Source of the DNA: Candidatus Lambdaproteobacteria bacterium RIFOXYD2_FULL_56_26
GTDB taxonomy: Bacteria; SAR324; XYD2-FULL-50-16
DNA length: 64,000 bases
Assembly: GCA_001783715.1 (NCBI GenBank)
Contig: MFNF01000048.1
Span: forward strand, 19,906-83,905
Direction of reading: 5' to 3'
Shown here: positions 20,085 to 33,824 of the stretch, in pieces
Numbering within the stretch: position 1 is the first letter of the stretch
How the letters are laid out: each line of letters begins with the position of its first letter
Made by a program: the position numbers and the translations under genes
The notes under the pieces: generated by a model
The model's database searches: none
What the model was told of the DNA's origin: nothing
Seen by the model: only the letters and a program-made list of their open reading frames with translations

Positions 20085-20957
20085 TTACGCCTTGTTCAAT
20101 AGGGAAAACAATCGGTTGAATTCATCCAGGTTGGCGTAAACCAGCTGGATTTGGCCCCCCGCCCCTTGGGGCTCAATCTTGACCTGGGTCTTGAGGCGGT
20201 CTTCCAGTTTCAGCCGACTCTGCTCCAGCTCCTTGTCCAGCTTGGATTTGGCCGGTTTGCTTTTGGTCTTGGGGCCTTCCTTGTGGCTCTGGACCCTTTG
20301 TTCCAGTTCCCGGACGGTCAAACTTTTGTCCATCACCTCTTGGGCCAAACCCCGTTGGGCCTTGGGGTCCTCAACGGCCAAAAGGCTCCGGGCGTGGCCC
20401 TGGCTCAGTCGGCCTGCTTCCAGGTCCTTTTGCAGTTCCTCAGGCAGGTTGAGCAGCCTCAGTTGGTTGGCAATGGCCGACCGGCTTTTGCCCACCCGTT
20501 TGGCGAGGTCCTCTTGGGTGTAGCCATGTTGGTCCAACAGATTTTTGTAGGCTTTGGACTCCTCCAAGGGGTTGAGGTCGGCCCGTTGGATGTTTTCGAT
20601 CAAAGCGACCTCAAGGATCTCCTGGTCGGTGAACTCCTTGACTACCGCTGGAATCTTGTCGAACCCAGCCAGCTTGCTGGCCCGCAGCCGCCGCTCTCCG
20701 GCGATCAGTTCATATTCCCCCGGCGCTCCGGCCCGTTTGCGGACCAAGACCGGCTGGATCACCCCTTTGGCCCGGATCGACTGGGCCAACTCTTCCAACT
20801 TTTCCAGGTCAAAATGGGTCCTGGGTTGCCAAGGGTTGAGGGCGATCAGTTCAATTTCCACCTGTTTGACCGAAGCGGCTTCCAGGGGGGAGATGTCCTG
20901 AGCCGGGCCCAAGAGGGCCGAAAATCCACGGCCCAAAGCTTTGCGTTCCTTGCTCAT
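20085..20957 (-). CDS. parB: Chromosome partitioning protein ParB
   Basis: ParB binds parS sites, loads onto DNA as a CTP-dependent clamp and cooperates with ParA in origin segregation. The 290-residue product has the LGRGFSALLG N-terminus (ParA-contact region), the arginine patch GERRLRAS at 87-94 needed for CTP binding, ENIQRADLNPLEE at 121-133, a helix-turn-helix around 146-170, and a C-terminal dimer domain. It overlaps parA by four bases. A parS-like palindrome is present within mnmG at 58990-59007. Confidence 0.96.
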   Translation of the reverse strand: MSKERKALGRGFSALLGPAQDISPLEAASVKQVEIELIALNPWQPRTHFDLEKLEELAQSIRAKGVIQPVLVRKRAGAPGEYELIAGERRLRASKLAGFDKIPAVVKEFTDQEILEVALIENIQRADLNPLEESKAYKNLLDQHGYTQEDLAKRVGKSRSAIANQLRLLNLPEELQKDLEAGRLSQGHARSLLAVEDPKAQRGLAQEVMDKSLTVRELEQRVQSHKEGPKTKSKPAKSKLDKELEQSRLKLEDRLKTQVKIEPQGAGGQIQLVYANLDEFNRLFSLLNKA

Positions 20958-21733
20958 CCCAAGTCCTCGGCCCGGTGTTTGGCCAGGATCTCCTTGGCCA
21001 AGTTCAAGTAGGCAATCGCTCCCTTGGAGGCTCGGTCATACATAAAGACCGGCTTGCCAAAGCTGGGGGCCTCGGAAAGCCTGACATTCCTAGGGATTAC
21101 ACTTTTGAAGACCTGATCTTTGAAGTGCACCTTCACTTCGTCGATCACCTGTTTGCTGATGTTGTTTCGTACATCGTACATGGTGGGCAGAACCCCTTCA
21201 ATCTCCAGCTTGGGATTGAGGGTTTCCTTGACCAGATTGATGGTCACCAGAAGCTGGCTCAACCCTTCCATGGCGTAATATTCACATTGCAGCGGAATCA
21301 GCACCCGGTCGGCGGCGACCAGACTGTTGACGGTCAACAGACTCAAAGTTGGGGGGCAGTCGATAAAGATGTAATCAAACTGGCTCCGCAAAGGTTCCAC
21401 CGCCTTCTTGAGCCGCATCTCTCTGGCCAAGGCCCCAACCAGTTCGATCTCCCCGCCGGTGAGGTCCACATTGGCCGGGATCAACTTGAGGTTTTTGATC
21501 TGGGTGGCGATGACCTGGGCTTCGATCGGCTCCTTGCCGATCAAGGCTGGGTAGATGTTTTGTCGGCATTCTTTGGGCACCAGTCCCAAACCGCTGGTTG
21601 AATTCCCTTGGGGGTCAAAGTCGAGCAACAAAACCCGCTTGCCCATCAGGGCCAGCGAGGCTGCAAGGTTGACGCAGGTGGTGGTTTTGCCGACCCCGCC
21701 CTTCTGGTTGGAAACCGCAATGATCCTTGCCAT
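20954..21733 (-). CDS. parA: Chromosome partitioning ATPase ParA (Soj)
   Basis: ParA is a deviant Walker ATPase that forms DNA-bound gradients to move ParB-parS complexes. The 259-residue protein opens with ARIIAVSNQKGGVGKTTT (deviant Walker A at 11-17). It carries LLLDFDPQGNSTSG (Walker A') and the Walker B-like IFIDCPPTLSLL. The absence of an N-terminal DNA-binding domain and the length place it with chromosomal ParA/Soj rather than plasmid type Ia. It precedes parB and follows a TPR lipoprotein by eight bases. Confidence 0.96.
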   Translation of the reverse strand: MARIIAVSNQKGGVGKTTTCVNLAASLALMGKRVLLLDFDPQGNSTSGLGLVPKECRQNIYPALIGKEPIEAQVIATQIKNLKLIPANVDLTGGEIELVGALAREMRLKKAVEPLRSQFDYIFIDCPPTLSLLTVNSLVAADRVLIPLQCEYYAMEGLSQLLVTINLVKETLNPKLEIEGVLPTMYDVRNNISKQVIDEVKVHFKDQVFKSVIPRNVRLSEAPSFGKPVFMYDRASKGAIAYLNLAKEILAKHRAEDLG

Positions 21734-21741
21734 GGAGTGAC

Positions 21742-22549
21742 TTAACCCTTGTTGGTTTGCTTGAGCCGGGTTTTGAGTTTGGCGATCCGACTCCCGGCGA
21801 GTTGGTAGAAGATCTCCTTGTTTTCCAGACGAGACATAATGGAACTGTAAACCGAAATGGCTTCGGACAACTTGTCCTGGTCCTCATATAGATCGGCGAG
21901 GCTCATGGCGCTGGACAAGGAAGTCTTGGAGTAGCCAAATTTCTTCTCCGTTTCCTTGAACGCCAACTCGGCCATATCCAAGCTCCCTTCCAGGTAGTAG
22001 GAATAGCCAATCAGGTGGTAAGCCTTGGGGTCGAGCGGTGAACCGGGAGAATGGAGGATCAGTTTTTTCAGCTCCACCCGGGCCTGTTCGTATTGCTCGA
22101 ACTCAAAATAAAGCTCGGCCAGCTTGAGCTGGATCTTCTCAAACTCTTCGTTGCCCAAGGGGCTTTCCTGGAGTTTGTGGTAGATCAGGATGGCCTTGCG
22201 TTTGCTCTCCTTGTCTTGGCTGGAGTAGGCATCGGCAAGCCCGATCATGCTGGGGTAATAATATTCGGAATTCTCGAATCCCTTGGTCAAGGACCGGTAG
22301 TACCGGATCGCCTGGACCGGGTTTTTGAGGTAATGTTGGTAGATGTTGGCGACCCAAAAGACGCTGTCGTCCACCAGGCTGTCGTCCGGGTAGGCGGTGG
22401 TCAGGGCTACGAGGTTTTGGACCGCCTCTTCGTAACGTCCCTCTTCCCACTGGTGCATCGCTTGGTCGTACATCCGTTTGGCCCCGTTGTTTTGGCACCC
22501 GGCCAAACCAAAGGTAAGAACCAACAGCCCCCAAAGGGGCCACAGGAAT

Positions 22550-22560
<11 letters not shown>
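21742..22560 (-). CDS. TPR-repeat lipoprotein
   Basis: The 272-residue protein begins with a lipoprotein signal ending in the lipobox LAGC (Cys22), so it is probably anchored in a membrane on the periplasmic side. The remainder is a run of tetratricopeptide-like helices, for example [35 protein letters not shown] and [21 protein letters not shown]. It resembles BamD or YbgF/CpoB-type scaffolds in style, but I see no specific signature for either. It overlaps the gyrA stop by 11 bases. The location between gyrA and parA does not reveal a function. Confidence 0.8.
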
Positions 22561-25000
<2,440 letters not shown>

Positions 25001-25231
25001 GGGCTCTGGCTTCAGTAAGGTCACGTTTGGGTTTGGCTGGAATTGGGCCAAATCGATCCCCGAGCCTATCCCAGGGGAGGCCGTTTGTCACCGAAAATTC
25101 GGCTTTTTCTCAACCCGGTTAAAGTGAGGCTGGGAGCGGAGGAAGAGGCATTTTTCTTTCTTCTGGCCACGGGGATGGAGAGAACCCCAAAAGAGGACAA
25201 AAAGGCAGGTCCCCGGGAGGCTCCAGGGAGG

Positions 25232-26521
25232 CTAAGGGCAAGGTTCGGATTGCCCCTGGGTCCCCAAATGGGGGGAAAGGGAAAGCCACAATGCCAGACC
25301 GTGGACCATCAGGATCACCACCTGCACCTCTCCGTCCCGGAAGTTGTTCTCAAAAAAACCGGCGGACCAACTGCCGACCAATCCGGCCATGGAGCCGAGC
25401 CTCAAGGCTTGGTAGAAATTGAGTTGGGGGTTTTGGTGCCACCCTTTCCAGAGCGAGAAAAAGACCCAGCCCCACCAGCCCAAAAAGGCGGCGGTCCCCA
25501 GCAACCCAAAGTCCACCAGATTTTGCAGGAAGATGTTGTGCACCCCGGTTTTGGCAGGGTGTTCAAAGTTGTGGCCGGTGGCCAGGGCCAGTTCATCGTA
25601 GTAGGGTTGCAGGCTCTCCCCCTGTCCTGGGCCCAACCCAACCCAAGGGTGATCGACAATCGCCGTTTTGGCGGCCTGCCACATCAAAAGCCGGTCCATG
25701 TTCTCCGAAGAGTCCAGCCCTTCTACAAACCGCTGCCCGGTGGGGGTTTTGGAGAGGGTCTGTTGCAGAACCGGGCTTTGTTGGACCCAAAGGGCAAAAA
25801 CAAAGACCAGGGCGGCGGGGACCAACAAAATCCAGGCCCGACGGCGGAGCAACAGCGCCAAAGCGGTAAAGGCCAAGGCCAGCAGACCCAGCCAGATGCT
25901 GCGGCCCATAGAGGCATAAGCACTGTAAAGGGCAAACAGGCCTGCCATGGCAAATAGCCCCCGGAGCTTGGGGCTGAGTTCTTTGACCAGTCCCAAGGGG
26001 GCCAATAGCCCGGCCACCAATAACATCACCCCCCCGAAGGTCAGGTGGTGGGAAAAGGCTCCCACTGCGTGCCAGCTGCCCCGGTGGATCAGGTATTCCG
26101 CTTGGAGCTGCTCGCTGCGAAAAAGGTCGATCCCGTTTTGGTGTTGGAGGACCGCATAAAAGCCCACCAGGATTGTGGTTCCGGCCATCAGGGTCAGGCC
26201 CAGCTTCAGCCGTTTGGGGGTCAGCGCCAAGGCCAAGGCAAAGGGCAGGGCAAACCGCCAAAGGTTGCGCAAGGAAGCAAAACCGGCCCCCGGATGGGGG
26301 GCCAAGAGAGCGGCAAGCAAGGCCGAGAGGACCACCGCCAAAAGCCAAAGGTTCAGCCCCGTCTTGGGCCAATGGGCCTGCCCTTGGACCAAGGCCCCAA
26401 TCCCGGCCAAATACAGCAGCAGCACCGCCAGTTCGTCCCCGGCGATCGAAAAGGGTACCGAGAAAAACAAGATCCCTATGGCCAGGGCTTGAACCCTTCC
26501 AGCCAGAACAGAGAAGGTCAT
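25232..26521 (-). CDS. O-antigen ligase / Wzy polymerase family membrane protein
   Basis: The 429-residue protein has about ten to twelve hydrophobic helices and a large periplasmic loop containing [17 protein letters not shown] and ending in [15 protein letters not shown]. This loop is the Wzy_C signature shared by WaaL O-antigen ligases and Wzy polymerases. It therefore probably moves or polymerises a lipid-linked glycan on the outer face of the inner membrane. Which of the two reactions it performs cannot be decided; no other O-antigen gene is adjacent. The start ATG at 26521 overlaps the secA stop (ATGA), so the two may be co-translated. Confidence 0.82.
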   Translation of the reverse strand: MTFSVLAGRVQALAIGILFFSVPFSIAGDELAVLLLYLAGIGALVQGQAHWPKTGLNLWLLAVVLSALLAALLAPHPGAGFASLRNLWRFALPFALALALTPKRLKLGLTLMAGTTILVGFYAVLQHQNGIDLFRSEQLQAEYLIHRGSWHAVGAFSHHLTFGGVMLLVAGLLAPLGLVKELSPKLRGLFAMAGLFALYSAYASMGRSIWLGLLALAFTALALLLRRRAWILLVPAALVFVFALWVQQSPVLQQTLSKTPTGQRFVEGLDSSENMDRLLMWQAAKTAIVDHPWVGLGPGQGESLQPYYDELALATGHNFEHPAKTGVHNIFLQNLVDFGLLGTAAFLGWWGWVFFSLWKGWHQNPQLNFYQALRLGSMAGLVGSWSAGFFENNFRDGEVQVVILMVHGLALWLSLSPHLGTQGQSEPCP

Positions 26522-29208
26522 TCTACGGGGCTGTGGTCTTGTTTCATGTGGCAGTTTTTGTATTTTTTTCCACTGCCACAGTAACACAGGTCGTTACGTC
26601 CGGGTACCGCCTGTTTTCGAGCCGGTTCATGTTTGGGCGGCTCGGGCATGGGGCCACGGGGGGCATGGACCGGTGCCGAGGGACTTTCGTGGATCATCTG
26701 CATCGGCTGGGGAGCCCGTTCGATCTCCGGGGGCGGTTCATGGACCACGGCGATGTGGAAGAGGGCCTTGACCGCATCCCGGTTGATCCGCTCCATCATG
26801 TCCGCAAAGAGTTCAAACCCTTCCCGTTTGTATTCGGTCAGGGGATTTTTTTGGGCATAGCCCCTCATCCCGATCCCCTCTTTGAGGTGGTCCATCGAGA
26901 GCAAGTGGTCTTTCCAGCGGGTGTCGGTGATTTCGAGCAACAGTTGCCGCTGGACTTCGCTGTAAAAGGGGCCAAATTCTTGTTTTTTCTCGGAGAGCCG
27001 GACCAAAACCTCCGCCTGTACCGCCTCAAACAGTTCCTCTTGGCTGGGGGAATCGCTGGCGGTGCTCCAGCGGATCGGGGCGCTGAAATTGCTGGCCAGC
27101 TCGGCCTTAAGCCCGTCCAGGTTCCATTGGTCGGCGTGTCTTTCGTTGCAGTATTCGTGGACCAGAGCGTCACAGGTGTCTTCGATCATGTCCAAAAAGA
27201 CCTCTTCCCCTTCCTCGCCAATGATCCGCCGCCTTTGTTTGTAGATGATCTCCCGTTGCCGGTTCATCACGTCGTCGTATTCGAGAAGGTGCTTCCTGAC
27301 CTCAAAGTTGTAGGCTTCCACCTTTTTTTGGCTGTTCTCGATCGCCCGGCTGATCAACACATGTTCAATCGCTTCGTCTTCATCCACCTTGAGCCGGGTC
27401 ATCAGGTTGGCGATTCGTTCCCCCCCAAACACCCGCAAAAGGTCGTCTTCCAAAGACAGGATAAACCGGCTGGCCCCTGGGTCCCCCTGGCGGCCAGACC
27501 GGCCCCGGAGCTGGTTGTCGATCCTTCTGGATTCATGCCGTTCGGTGCCCAGGATAAAGAGGCCGCCCAACTGGGCGACTTCGGGTTTGATCTGGATGTC
27601 CGTCCCCCGGCCCGCCATGTTGGTGGCGATGGTTACCGCCCCCTGGTGGCCCGCCTGGGCGATGATTTGGGCTTCCTGTTCGTGGTATTTGGCGTTGAGG
27701 ACTTGGTGGGGAACGCCAGCCTTTTTGAGGTGGGCCGAGAGGGCCTCGCTGGACTCCACCGAAACAGTACCCACCAAGACCGGCTGACCCTTTTGGTGCA
27801 GTTCCTTGATCTGGTTGACCACCGCCCGGTCCTTGGCGGCTTTGCTTTTGTAGATCACGTCGGCCAAGTCGATCCGGGCCAACGCACGGTTGGTGGGGAC
27901 CACCACCACCCCCAGGTTGTAGATCTTTTGGAATTCCGCTTCTTCCGTCTCGGCGGTCCCGGTCATTCCGGCGAGTTTCTCGTACTTGCGGAAGTAGTTC
28001 TGGAAGGTGATCGAAGCGAGAGTTTGGTTTTCCCGTTCGATCTTGACCCCTTCCTTGGCTTCCAAGGCTTGGTGCAAGCCATCGGAAAACCTGCGGCCTT
28101 CCATCAGACGGCCCGTAAACTCGTCAACGATCAGTACCTTGCCGGTGGAAACCACATAATCCACATCCCGCTTGAAGACATAATGGGCCTTCAGGGCCTG
28201 GGTTACATGGTGCAGGACCTCAATGTTCTCAAAATCATAGAGGTTACCCCCTTTGACCACTTCCCCCAGCCGTTTTTCCATCTTTTCGACCCCTTGCTCG
28301 GTCAATTGGATGTTCCGGCTTTTTTCCTCCAAGGTGAAGTCTCCGGGGATCACCAAGGTGGACTCCTCCTGTTGGGACTTCAAAAACTCTTTGGCTTCCT
28401 CGGCGCTCTGCCCCTGCGCCCTGGCGACCGCTTCTGGCTCCGGGTTGTCCGAGACCCGCCAAGCACGGGTCAGGCCTGAGAGCTGTTTGTTGATCTGGTA
28501 ATAAAGCTCGGTCGAATCTTCAGCCGGGCCAGAGATGATCAAAGGGGTCCGGGCTTCGTCCACCAGGATCGAGTCCACCTCGTCCACAATGGCAAACACA
28601 TGGTCCCTCTGGACATAGTCGGCCAGATTAAACTTCATGTTGTCCCGAAGGAAGTCGAAGCCATATTCGTTGTTGGTGCCGTAGGTGATGTCGGCGGCGT
28701 AGGCCACTCGCCTCTCTGCATCGGTCAGGTTGTGCAGGATCACCCCAACACTCAAGCCCAGCCAACGGTAGATCTGGCCCATCCATTCTGCGTCCCGTTT
28801 GGCCAAATAGTCGTTGACCGTCACCACATGCACCCCCCGACCAGTCAGGGAGTTGAGGAATACCGGCAGGGTAGAGGTCAAGGTCTTCCCTTCCCCGGTT
28901 TTCATCTCTGCAATCATGCCCCGGTGCAGGGCGATCCCGCCCAACAGTTGGACATCAAAGTGCCGTTGGCCCAAGGTCGCCTGGGCGGCTTTACGGACCA
29001 AAGCGAAGGCTTCGGGAAGCAGGCTGTCCAAGGATTCACCCTGGGCTACCCGTTGCTTGAATTCCACTACCTTTTGCTGGGCCTGGGTTTGGTCCAGGGT
29101 TTCAAAGGAAGCTTCCAAGCGGTTGATCTTCTCCACCAACGGGCGGTAGGTCTTCAGCTCTTTGTCCGAGTGGGTACCAAAGATCTTTTTGCTTAGGTAG
29201 TCGAGCAT
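26518..29208 (-). CDS. secA: Preprotein translocase ATPase SecA
   Basis: SecA drives preproteins through SecYEG. The 896-residue protein has Walker [10 protein letters not shown] near residue 101-109, [20 protein letters not shown] near 206, [10 protein letters not shown], and [13 protein letters not shown]. The C-terminal zinc tail [13 protein letters not shown] binds SecB and lipids. Before it lies a Pro/His-rich linker. The length and zinc tail match the proteobacterial form. No secM-like or regulatory gene was recognised in the 184-base gap to hscA. Confidence 0.97.
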   Translation of the reverse strand: MLDYLSKKIFGTHSDKELKTYRPLVEKINRLEASFETLDQTQAQQKVVEFKQRVAQGESLDSLLPEAFALVRKAAQATLGQRHFDVQLLGGIALHRGMIAEMKTGEGKTLTSTLPVFLNSLTGRGVHVVTVNDYLAKRDAEWMGQIYRWLGLSVGVILHNLTDAERRVAYAADITYGTNNEYGFDFLRDNMKFNLADYVQRDHVFAIVDEVDSILVDEARTPLIISGPAEDSTELYYQINKQLSGLTRAWRVSDNPEPEAVARAQGQSAEEAKEFLKSQQEESTLVIPGDFTLEEKSRNIQLTEQGVEKMEKRLGEVVKGGNLYDFENIEVLHHVTQALKAHYVFKRDVDYVVSTGKVLIVDEFTGRLMEGRRFSDGLHQALEAKEGVKIERENQTLASITFQNYFRKYEKLAGMTGTAETEEAEFQKIYNLGVVVVPTNRALARIDLADVIYKSKAAKDRAVVNQIKELHQKGQPVLVGTVSVESSEALSAHLKKAGVPHQVLNAKYHEQEAQIIAQAGHQGAVTIATNMAGRGTDIQIKPEVAQLGGLFILGTERHESRRIDNQLRGRSGRQGDPGASRFILSLEDDLLRVFGGERIANLMTRLKVDEDEAIEHVLISRAIENSQKKVEAYNFEVRKHLLEYDDVMNRQREIIYKQRRRIIGEEGEEVFLDMIEDTCDALVHEYCNERHADQWNLDGLKAELASNFSAPIRWSTASDSPSQEELFEAVQAEVLVRLSEKKQEFGPFYSEVQRQLLLEITDTRWKDHLLSMDHLKEGIGMRGYAQKNPLTEYKREGFELFADMMERINRDAVKALFHIAVVHEPPPEIERAPQPMQMIHESPSAPVHAPRGPMPEPPKHEPARKQAVPGRNDLCYCGSGKKYKNCHMKQDHSPVE

Positions 29209-29392
29209 GAGGCGGTTGGGGTAGGATGAGCTAAAGCGAGGTTGGTCGATTTGTGTACATTGGCCAGGAAGTAGCAGGAATCAAACCAAAAGACCAGCAG
29301 GTTTTTGGGCGAGGCCTAGGGGAATTTGCTCCAAATGGGTCTAGAAACGCCGGTTTGGGTGTCTCGTTTGAAGGTTGGGACTGGTTGGAGGT

Positions 29393-31207
29393 CTAGATTT
29401 TGTCCTTTGGCTCCGACAAGGCCTCTTTGGCGGCGGCACCCAGGAGGGAGTCGGCGAAGTTGCGGGTCAGGTCGCCCATCTTGTCGATCGCCTGTTTGAG
29501 TCGGCCTGGGTCTTGGCCTTGGGCGAGGGATGAAAGCTCAATCCGGTGGGCGGCGATGGCGGCCATTTCTTCGGCGCTCAGGTACCGGGGGGCCTGGGGC
29601 CAAGCCTTTTCCAGGCCTGCCTCGATGGCCTGGGCCTTGGCCCGGAACTCCACCAGATTCCGCTGGCTGAAGTCCGACTCCGCCTGTTCGTAGGAATCCC
29701 GGATCATCTGGCTGACTTCGCTGCGTTTGAGTCCGTGGGTCGGGACTATGTCGATTTCGGCGGTTACCCCACTGCGCTGCTCTTTGGCGGTCACGCTGAG
29801 CAGGCCGTTGTTGTCCACAAAAAAGCTGACCTCCACTTTGGGCAGACCGGCGGGCATGGGCGGGATCCCCTTGAGCTTAAATTGGCCCAATTTGCGGCAG
29901 TCTTTGACGAACTCCCGCTCCCCTTGGAAGATGTTCAGGTCGATCCCGGTTTGGTTGTCCACGGAGGTGGAGAAAATCTCGGTGGCTTTGGCGGGGATAC
30001 TGCTGTTTTTGATGATCAGTTTGGAAAAGGTGCCGCCCAAGGTTTCGAGCCCCAGGGAAAGGGGGATCACATCCATCAGCAGGAAGTCTCGCCGACCGCC
30101 AGCAAGCAGGTGCCCTTGGATCGCCGCCCCGATGGCCACCACTTGATCCGGGTTGATGCGGACATGAGGGGGCCGGTCGAAGTATTGTTGCACCAAGTGG
30201 CGGACCAAGGGAATTCGGGTACTGCCGCCGACCAGGACCACATCGCCAATGTCTTGTGGCTTGAGGTTGGCCGCTTTGAGCGCTAGACCAATGTGCTCTA
30301 GGGTCTTGTCCACCAAGGGCCGGATGGCGGTTTCTAGTTCCGCTCTGGTGAAGGTGAACTGCTGGTCGATCTCCAAGGAAGGCAGGTGGACCTGGTGCGA
30401 GGTTTCCAGGCTGGCGGTCAAGGCAATCTTGATCTCTTCGGCCACCTTTTTTAGGCCCTGGCGGCTGGCCGGGTCCAGGGTTTTGCCAAAGAGCAGTTTC
30501 TCGGTCAGGTGGTCAACCAAAAGCTGGTCCAGGTCGTCCCCGCCCAGGTGGGTGTCTCCGTGGGTGGAAAGGACCTTAAAGATTTTTTCCTTCAGCTCCA
30601 AGACTGAAACATCGAAGGTACCGCCTCCAAAATCGTAAACCACAACCTTGCCTCGGCTTTTTTCTTCCAGCCCATAAGCGATGGCCGCTGCGGTAGGCTC
30701 ATTGAGGATACGGACCGCTTCGAGCCCGGCGATTTCCGCTGCGTCCCGGGTCGCTTGCCTTTGGCCGTCGTCGAAGTAGGCGGGGACGGTGATTACCGCC
30801 TTTTTGACCGGCTGGCCCAAAATGGCCTCGGCCTTGGCCTTGATCTCGGCGAGCACAAAACTGCTCATTTCTTCGGGGCTGTATCCTTGGCCCTTGGCCC
30901 AGAGCAGTAGGTTCTCCCGCTCCCCCGGCTTGACCGGGAAGGGCAGGTGGGAAAGGTCCTCTTCCAGGTCCTTGGCCCCACGGCCCATAAAGCGCTTGAA
31001 AGAATAAAAGGTGGATTCGGGGTGTGTTACCCGCTCCGCCAACGCCGCCGCCCCGACCAACCGGGACCCGTCTTCCAAGAAGGTGACCACCGAAGGGGTG
31101 TGGGTCGAAAGGCCTCCGCCCTCAATGACCTCCGCTCCAGTGTCAAAAACCTTGGCCGCCATGCTGTTGGTAGTGCCCAGGTCGATCCCGATGATCAGTT
31201 CGTTCAT
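29393..31207 (-). CDS. hscA: Iron-sulfur-specific Hsp70 chaperone HscA
   Basis: HscA is the Hsp70 that helps release Fe-S clusters from IscU. The 604-residue protein has the Hsp70 motifs [11 protein letters not shown] at the N-terminus, [30 protein letters not shown] and [13 protein letters not shown], then a substrate-binding domain. It is shorter than DnaK and lacks the DnaK glycine/aspartate-rich tail. Assignment to HscA rather than DnaK rests mainly on its position as last gene of the isc operon, overlapping hscB by four bases. Confidence 0.94.
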   Translation of the reverse strand: MNELIIGIDLGTTNSMAAKVFDTGAEVIEGGGLSTHTPSVVTFLEDGSRLVGAAALAERVTHPESTFYSFKRFMGRGAKDLEEDLSHLPFPVKPGERENLLLWAKGQGYSPEEMSSFVLAEIKAKAEAILGQPVKKAVITVPAYFDDGQRQATRDAAEIAGLEAVRILNEPTAAAIAYGLEEKSRGKVVVYDFGGGTFDVSVLELKEKIFKVLSTHGDTHLGGDDLDQLLVDHLTEKLLFGKTLDPASRQGLKKVAEEIKIALTASLETSHQVHLPSLEIDQQFTFTRAELETAIRPLVDKTLEHIGLALKAANLKPQDIGDVVLVGGSTRIPLVRHLVQQYFDRPPHVRINPDQVVAIGAAIQGHLLAGGRRDFLLMDVIPLSLGLETLGGTFSKLIIKNSSIPAKATEIFSTSVDNQTGIDLNIFQGEREFVKDCRKLGQFKLKGIPPMPAGLPKVEVSFFVDNNGLLSVTAKEQRSGVTAEIDIVPTHGLKRSEVSQMIRDSYEQAESDFSQRNLVEFRAKAQAIEAGLEKAWPQAPRYLSAEEMAAIAAHRIELSSLAQGQDPGRLKQAIDKMGDLTRNFADSLLGAAAKEALSEPKDKI

Positions 31208-31848
31208 GAGAGGTTTTTGGCAAGCTCTTGGGCCCGCTCCTTGAGGTTCAGCAAAAATTTGAGTTTGCCCAGGCCCACTTGGATGGACCTGACCAGTTCG
31301 GGTTGGTCGGCATCTTCGGTCAGTCGGTCGAACTGTTCGTTCAGTTCCGCTTCCAGGTCCTTTTGCAGGTCCAAAATGGCCGTTTGGGTCGGTTCAAGAG
31401 GAGTTGCTCCCGCTTCGGCTTGGTCTAGCGCTTCCTGGAGTTCAAAGGTTTGGACCAAAAAACTCTGGGGCGGTTTGGCTGCAGCAGAGCCTAGGTCGGG
31501 AGCCAGGAGGGAGAGGAGGTACTTGCCCCTCAGGTAGGGGTTAAACAGGGCATGTTTCGCCTCCACCAACAAGGCGGTGTGTTCTACGCTCAAAGCCTGT
31601 TCCTGGGGCTCAGCCGTGGCGTGGAGGTCCGGGTGCAGGGCCAACAAAAGCTCGTCAAAGGCGGCATCCACCACTGGCTCCTCAATGGCAAACCGCCGGG
31701 GGTGACCGAAGATGGTGAAGTAGTCGTCCCCTTTGCCCAACTGCTGGAGCTTTTCGCAAGAGTCACAGTACAACCGGTGCTTGAGCTCGGCGGCGCAAGA
31801 CTGGCAGCGGTCATGGTTGTGGTGTTGGTTGTGCCCCGAACGTTTCAT
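31204..31848 (-). CDS. hscB: Fe-S co-chaperone HscB with an N-terminal four-cysteine zinc-finger-like segment
   Basis: HscB is the J-domain partner that brings IscU to HscA. The 214-residue protein carries the J-domain HPD motif at residues 72-74 (ALHPDLH) and the C-terminal three-helix IscU-binding domain. In addition, residues 15-31 contain C-x2-C-x9-C-x2-C (Cys 15, 18, 28, 31), which E. coli HscB lacks and which resembles the zinc-binding start of human HSCB. The first 14 residues are rich in histidine. I start at the ATG at 31848, three bases after the iscA stop; a longer frame exists upstream but overlaps iscA. Confidence 0.9.
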   Translation of the reverse strand: MKRSGHNQHHNHDRCQSCAAELKHRLYCDSCEKLQQLGKGDDYFTIFGHPRRFAIEEPVVDAAFDELLLALHPDLHATAEPQEQALSVEHTALLVEAKHALFNPYLRGKYLLSLLAPDLGSAAAKPPQSFLVQTFELQEALDQAEAGATPLEPTQTAILDLQKDLEAELNEQFDRLTEDADQPELVRSIQVGLGKLKFLLNLKERAQELAKNLS

Positions 31849-31850
31849 GG

Positions 31851-32195
31851 TCAGGCCGTTTCCTGCGCCTTGGGAGTAAAGCTGGTGCCACAGCCACAAG
31901 CTGCTTCGGCTTTGGGGTTGAGGAACTTGAAGCCCCGGTCCATCAGGCTGGTGGAAAAGTCCACTTGGGTTCCATCAATGTAAATCAACGACTTGCGATC
32001 CACAAACACCTTGACCCCCAGGGACTCAAAGACTTGATCAAACTCCCCCGCCTTCTGGTCGAAGTCAAAAACATAGGTAAACCCGGCGCAACCGCCCCCC
32101 TTGATCCCCAACCGAAGGCCGGTGGTCTCGGGGAGTTTGTTTTCTTCAATGATCCGTCGGATCTCTTTTACGGCGTTTTCGGTCAAGGTGATCAT
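31851..32195 (-). CDS. iscA: A-type Fe-S carrier IscA/ErpA
   Basis: The 114-residue protein is an A-type carrier that receives and delivers iron-sulfur clusters. The conserved cysteines are Cys36 in GGGCAGFTY and the CGCG pair near residues 100-102, the family pattern. The N-terminus ITLTENAVKEIRRII also fits HesB/IscA. Its position between iscU and hscB favours IscA over ErpA, although the two cannot be separated by motif alone. Confidence 0.93.
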   Translation of the reverse strand: MITLTENAVKEIRRIIEENKLPETTGLRLGIKGGGCAGFTYVFDFDQKAGEFDQVFESLGVKVFVDRKSLIYIDGTQVDFSTSLMDRGFKFLNPKAEAACGCGTSFTPKAQETA

Positions 32196-32217
32196 GGTTC
32201 AAATCTCCAAAGGTCTT

Positions 32218-32598
32218 TTAGTTGGGTTGTTGTCGTTTTTTGTAGTCCGCTACGGCCGCTTTGATTGCGTCTTCAGCCAAGACGGAGCAGTGGATCTTGA
32301 CCGGCGGCAGGCTCAATTCTTCGGCAATGTCGGCGTTGGTGATGGACATGGCCTCGTCTAAGGTTTTGCCTTTGACCCATTCGGTGGCCAAACTGGAAGA
32401 GGCAATCGCCGAGCCGCACCCGAAGGTCTTGAACTTGGCATCTACGATCTTGCCCCCTTCAACCTTGAGCTGGAGCTTCATCACGTCCCCACATTCGGGA
32501 GCGCCCACGATCCCGGTGCCGACACTCAAGTCTTCTTTGTCTAGGTTCCCCACGTTTTTGGGGTTGTTGTAGTGGTCGATGACCTTGTCGCTGTACAT
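32218..32598 (-). CDS. iscU: Fe-S cluster scaffold IscU
   Basis: IscU is the scaffold on which IscS-derived sulfur and iron are assembled. The 126-residue protein keeps all key residues: Cys36 with Asp38 (ECGD), Cys61 (FGCGSA) and Cys104, together with the HscA-recognition motif LPPVK at 97-101. The ATG at 32598 is preferred because a strong AGGAGG precedes it; an upstream in-frame start would add ten residues. It follows iscS by 14 bases. Confidence 0.97.
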   Translation of the reverse strand: MYSDKVIDHYNNPKNVGNLDKEDLSVGTGIVGAPECGDVMKLQLKVEGGKIVDAKFKTFGCGSAIASSSLATEWVKGKTLDEAMSITNADIAEELSLPPVKIHCSVLAEDAIKAAVADYKKRQQPN

Positions 32599-32612
32599 AC
32601 GTGCCTCCTGGG

Positions 32613-33824
32613 TTAATGGCTGGTCCATTTGATGGAACTGATGTCGATCCCTTCTTTGGCCATGTCGTACAAAGGGGACATTTCACGCAACCGGCGCACC
32701 GTCTCAACGGTTTTTTGGATCGCCAGATCAATCTCTTCTTCAGTGGTAAACCGACCTAAGGAAAAGCGGATGGAGCAGTGGGCCAAGTCTTCGCTGACCC
32801 CCAAGGCCCGGAGTACGTAAGAGGGCTCCAGACTGGCACTGGTACAGGCCGAGCCGGAGCTGACGGCGATGTTTTCCATGCCCATCATCAAGCTTTCCCC
32901 TTCCACATAGGCGAAGCTGAGGTTCAGGTTGCCCGGCAGGCGGTTTTGGGGGTGTCCATTGAGGAAGACAAAGTCCAATTGGGATTCCAGTCCCTTTTGC
33001 AGCCGGTCCCGCAAGGAAATCAACCGTTCCGCCTCTTCCGCCATTTCCAACTGGGCAATCCTACAGGCCTCGCCAAAACCGACGATTCCCGGCACGTTGA
33101 GAGTACCCGAACGCATGCCCCGTTCATGGCCACCGCCGTGGAGGATCGGGGCCAGACGGACCCGAGGTTTTCGCCGCCGGACATAAAGAGCGCCGACCCC
33201 TTTGGGGCCGTACATCTTGTGGGCACTCAGGCTCATCAGGTCGATCCCCATGGCTTCTACATCCAAGGGAATTTTGCCGGTTGCCTGGGTGGCATCGGTG
33301 TGGAAGAGCACGTCATGTTTTTTGGCCATGGCCCCGATCTCTTTGAGCGGGTGGATGGTCCCGATCTCATTGTTGGCGGCCATCAGGCTGATCAGGATGG
33401 TCTGGGGGGTAATCGCAGCTTCCAGCGCCTGGAGGTCGAGGCTGCCGGTTTTGTCCACCGGCAAAAAGGTGACCTCAAAACCCTTGGTGGCCAGATAATG
33501 GGCCGGGTCCAGGATCGCTTTGTGTTCGGTGACGCAGGTGATGATGTGCTTGCCCTTTTCGGCGTACATCTCCGCTACCCCCAACAGGGCCAAGTTGTCC
33601 GACTCGGTGGCCCCGGAGGTGAAAACGATTTCCTTGGCCTGGGCCCCGATCAGGGCGGCTACGGCTTCTCTGGCTTCATCCACCGCCTGTTCGGCCGCCC
33701 AACCAAAACTGTGATTTTTGCTGGCAGCGTTACCGAATAGCTCCCCAAAGTAGGGCAGCATCTTGGAGAGAACCCGAGGGTCAACCGGAGTGGTGGCGGA
33801 GTAATCCAAGTAGATTGGTTTCAT
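32613..33824 (-). CDS. iscS: Cysteine desulfurase IscS
   Basis: IscS is a PLP enzyme that takes sulfur from cysteine for Fe-S clusters and tRNA thiolation. The 403-residue protein begins [15 protein letters not shown], carries [10 protein letters not shown], has the PLP lysine in [10 protein letters not shown] near residue 205, and the catalytic cysteine in [14 protein letters not shown] near residue 325 on the mobile loop. Length and the [18 protein letters not shown] segment mark the IscS rather than the SufS or NifS class. It overlaps the iscR stop by four bases. Confidence 0.97.
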   Translation of the reverse strand: MKPIYLDYSATTPVDPRVLSKMLPYFGELFGNAASKNHSFGWAAEQAVDEAREAVAALIGAQAKEIVFTSGATESDNLALLGVAEMYAEKGKHIITCVTEHKAILDPAHYLATKGFEVTFLPVDKTGSLDLQALEAAITPQTILISLMAANNEIGTIHPLKEIGAMAKKHDVLFHTDATQATGKIPLDVEAMGIDLMSLSAHKMYGPKGVGALYVRRRKPRVRLAPILHGGGHERGMRSGTLNVPGIVGFGEACRIAQLEMAEEAERLISLRDRLQKGLESQLDFVFLNGHPQNRLPGNLNLSFAYVEGESLMMGMENIAVSSGSACTSASLEPSYVLRALGVSEDLAHCSIRFSLGRFTTEEEIDLAIQKTVETVRRLREMSPLYDMAKEGIDISSIKWTSH

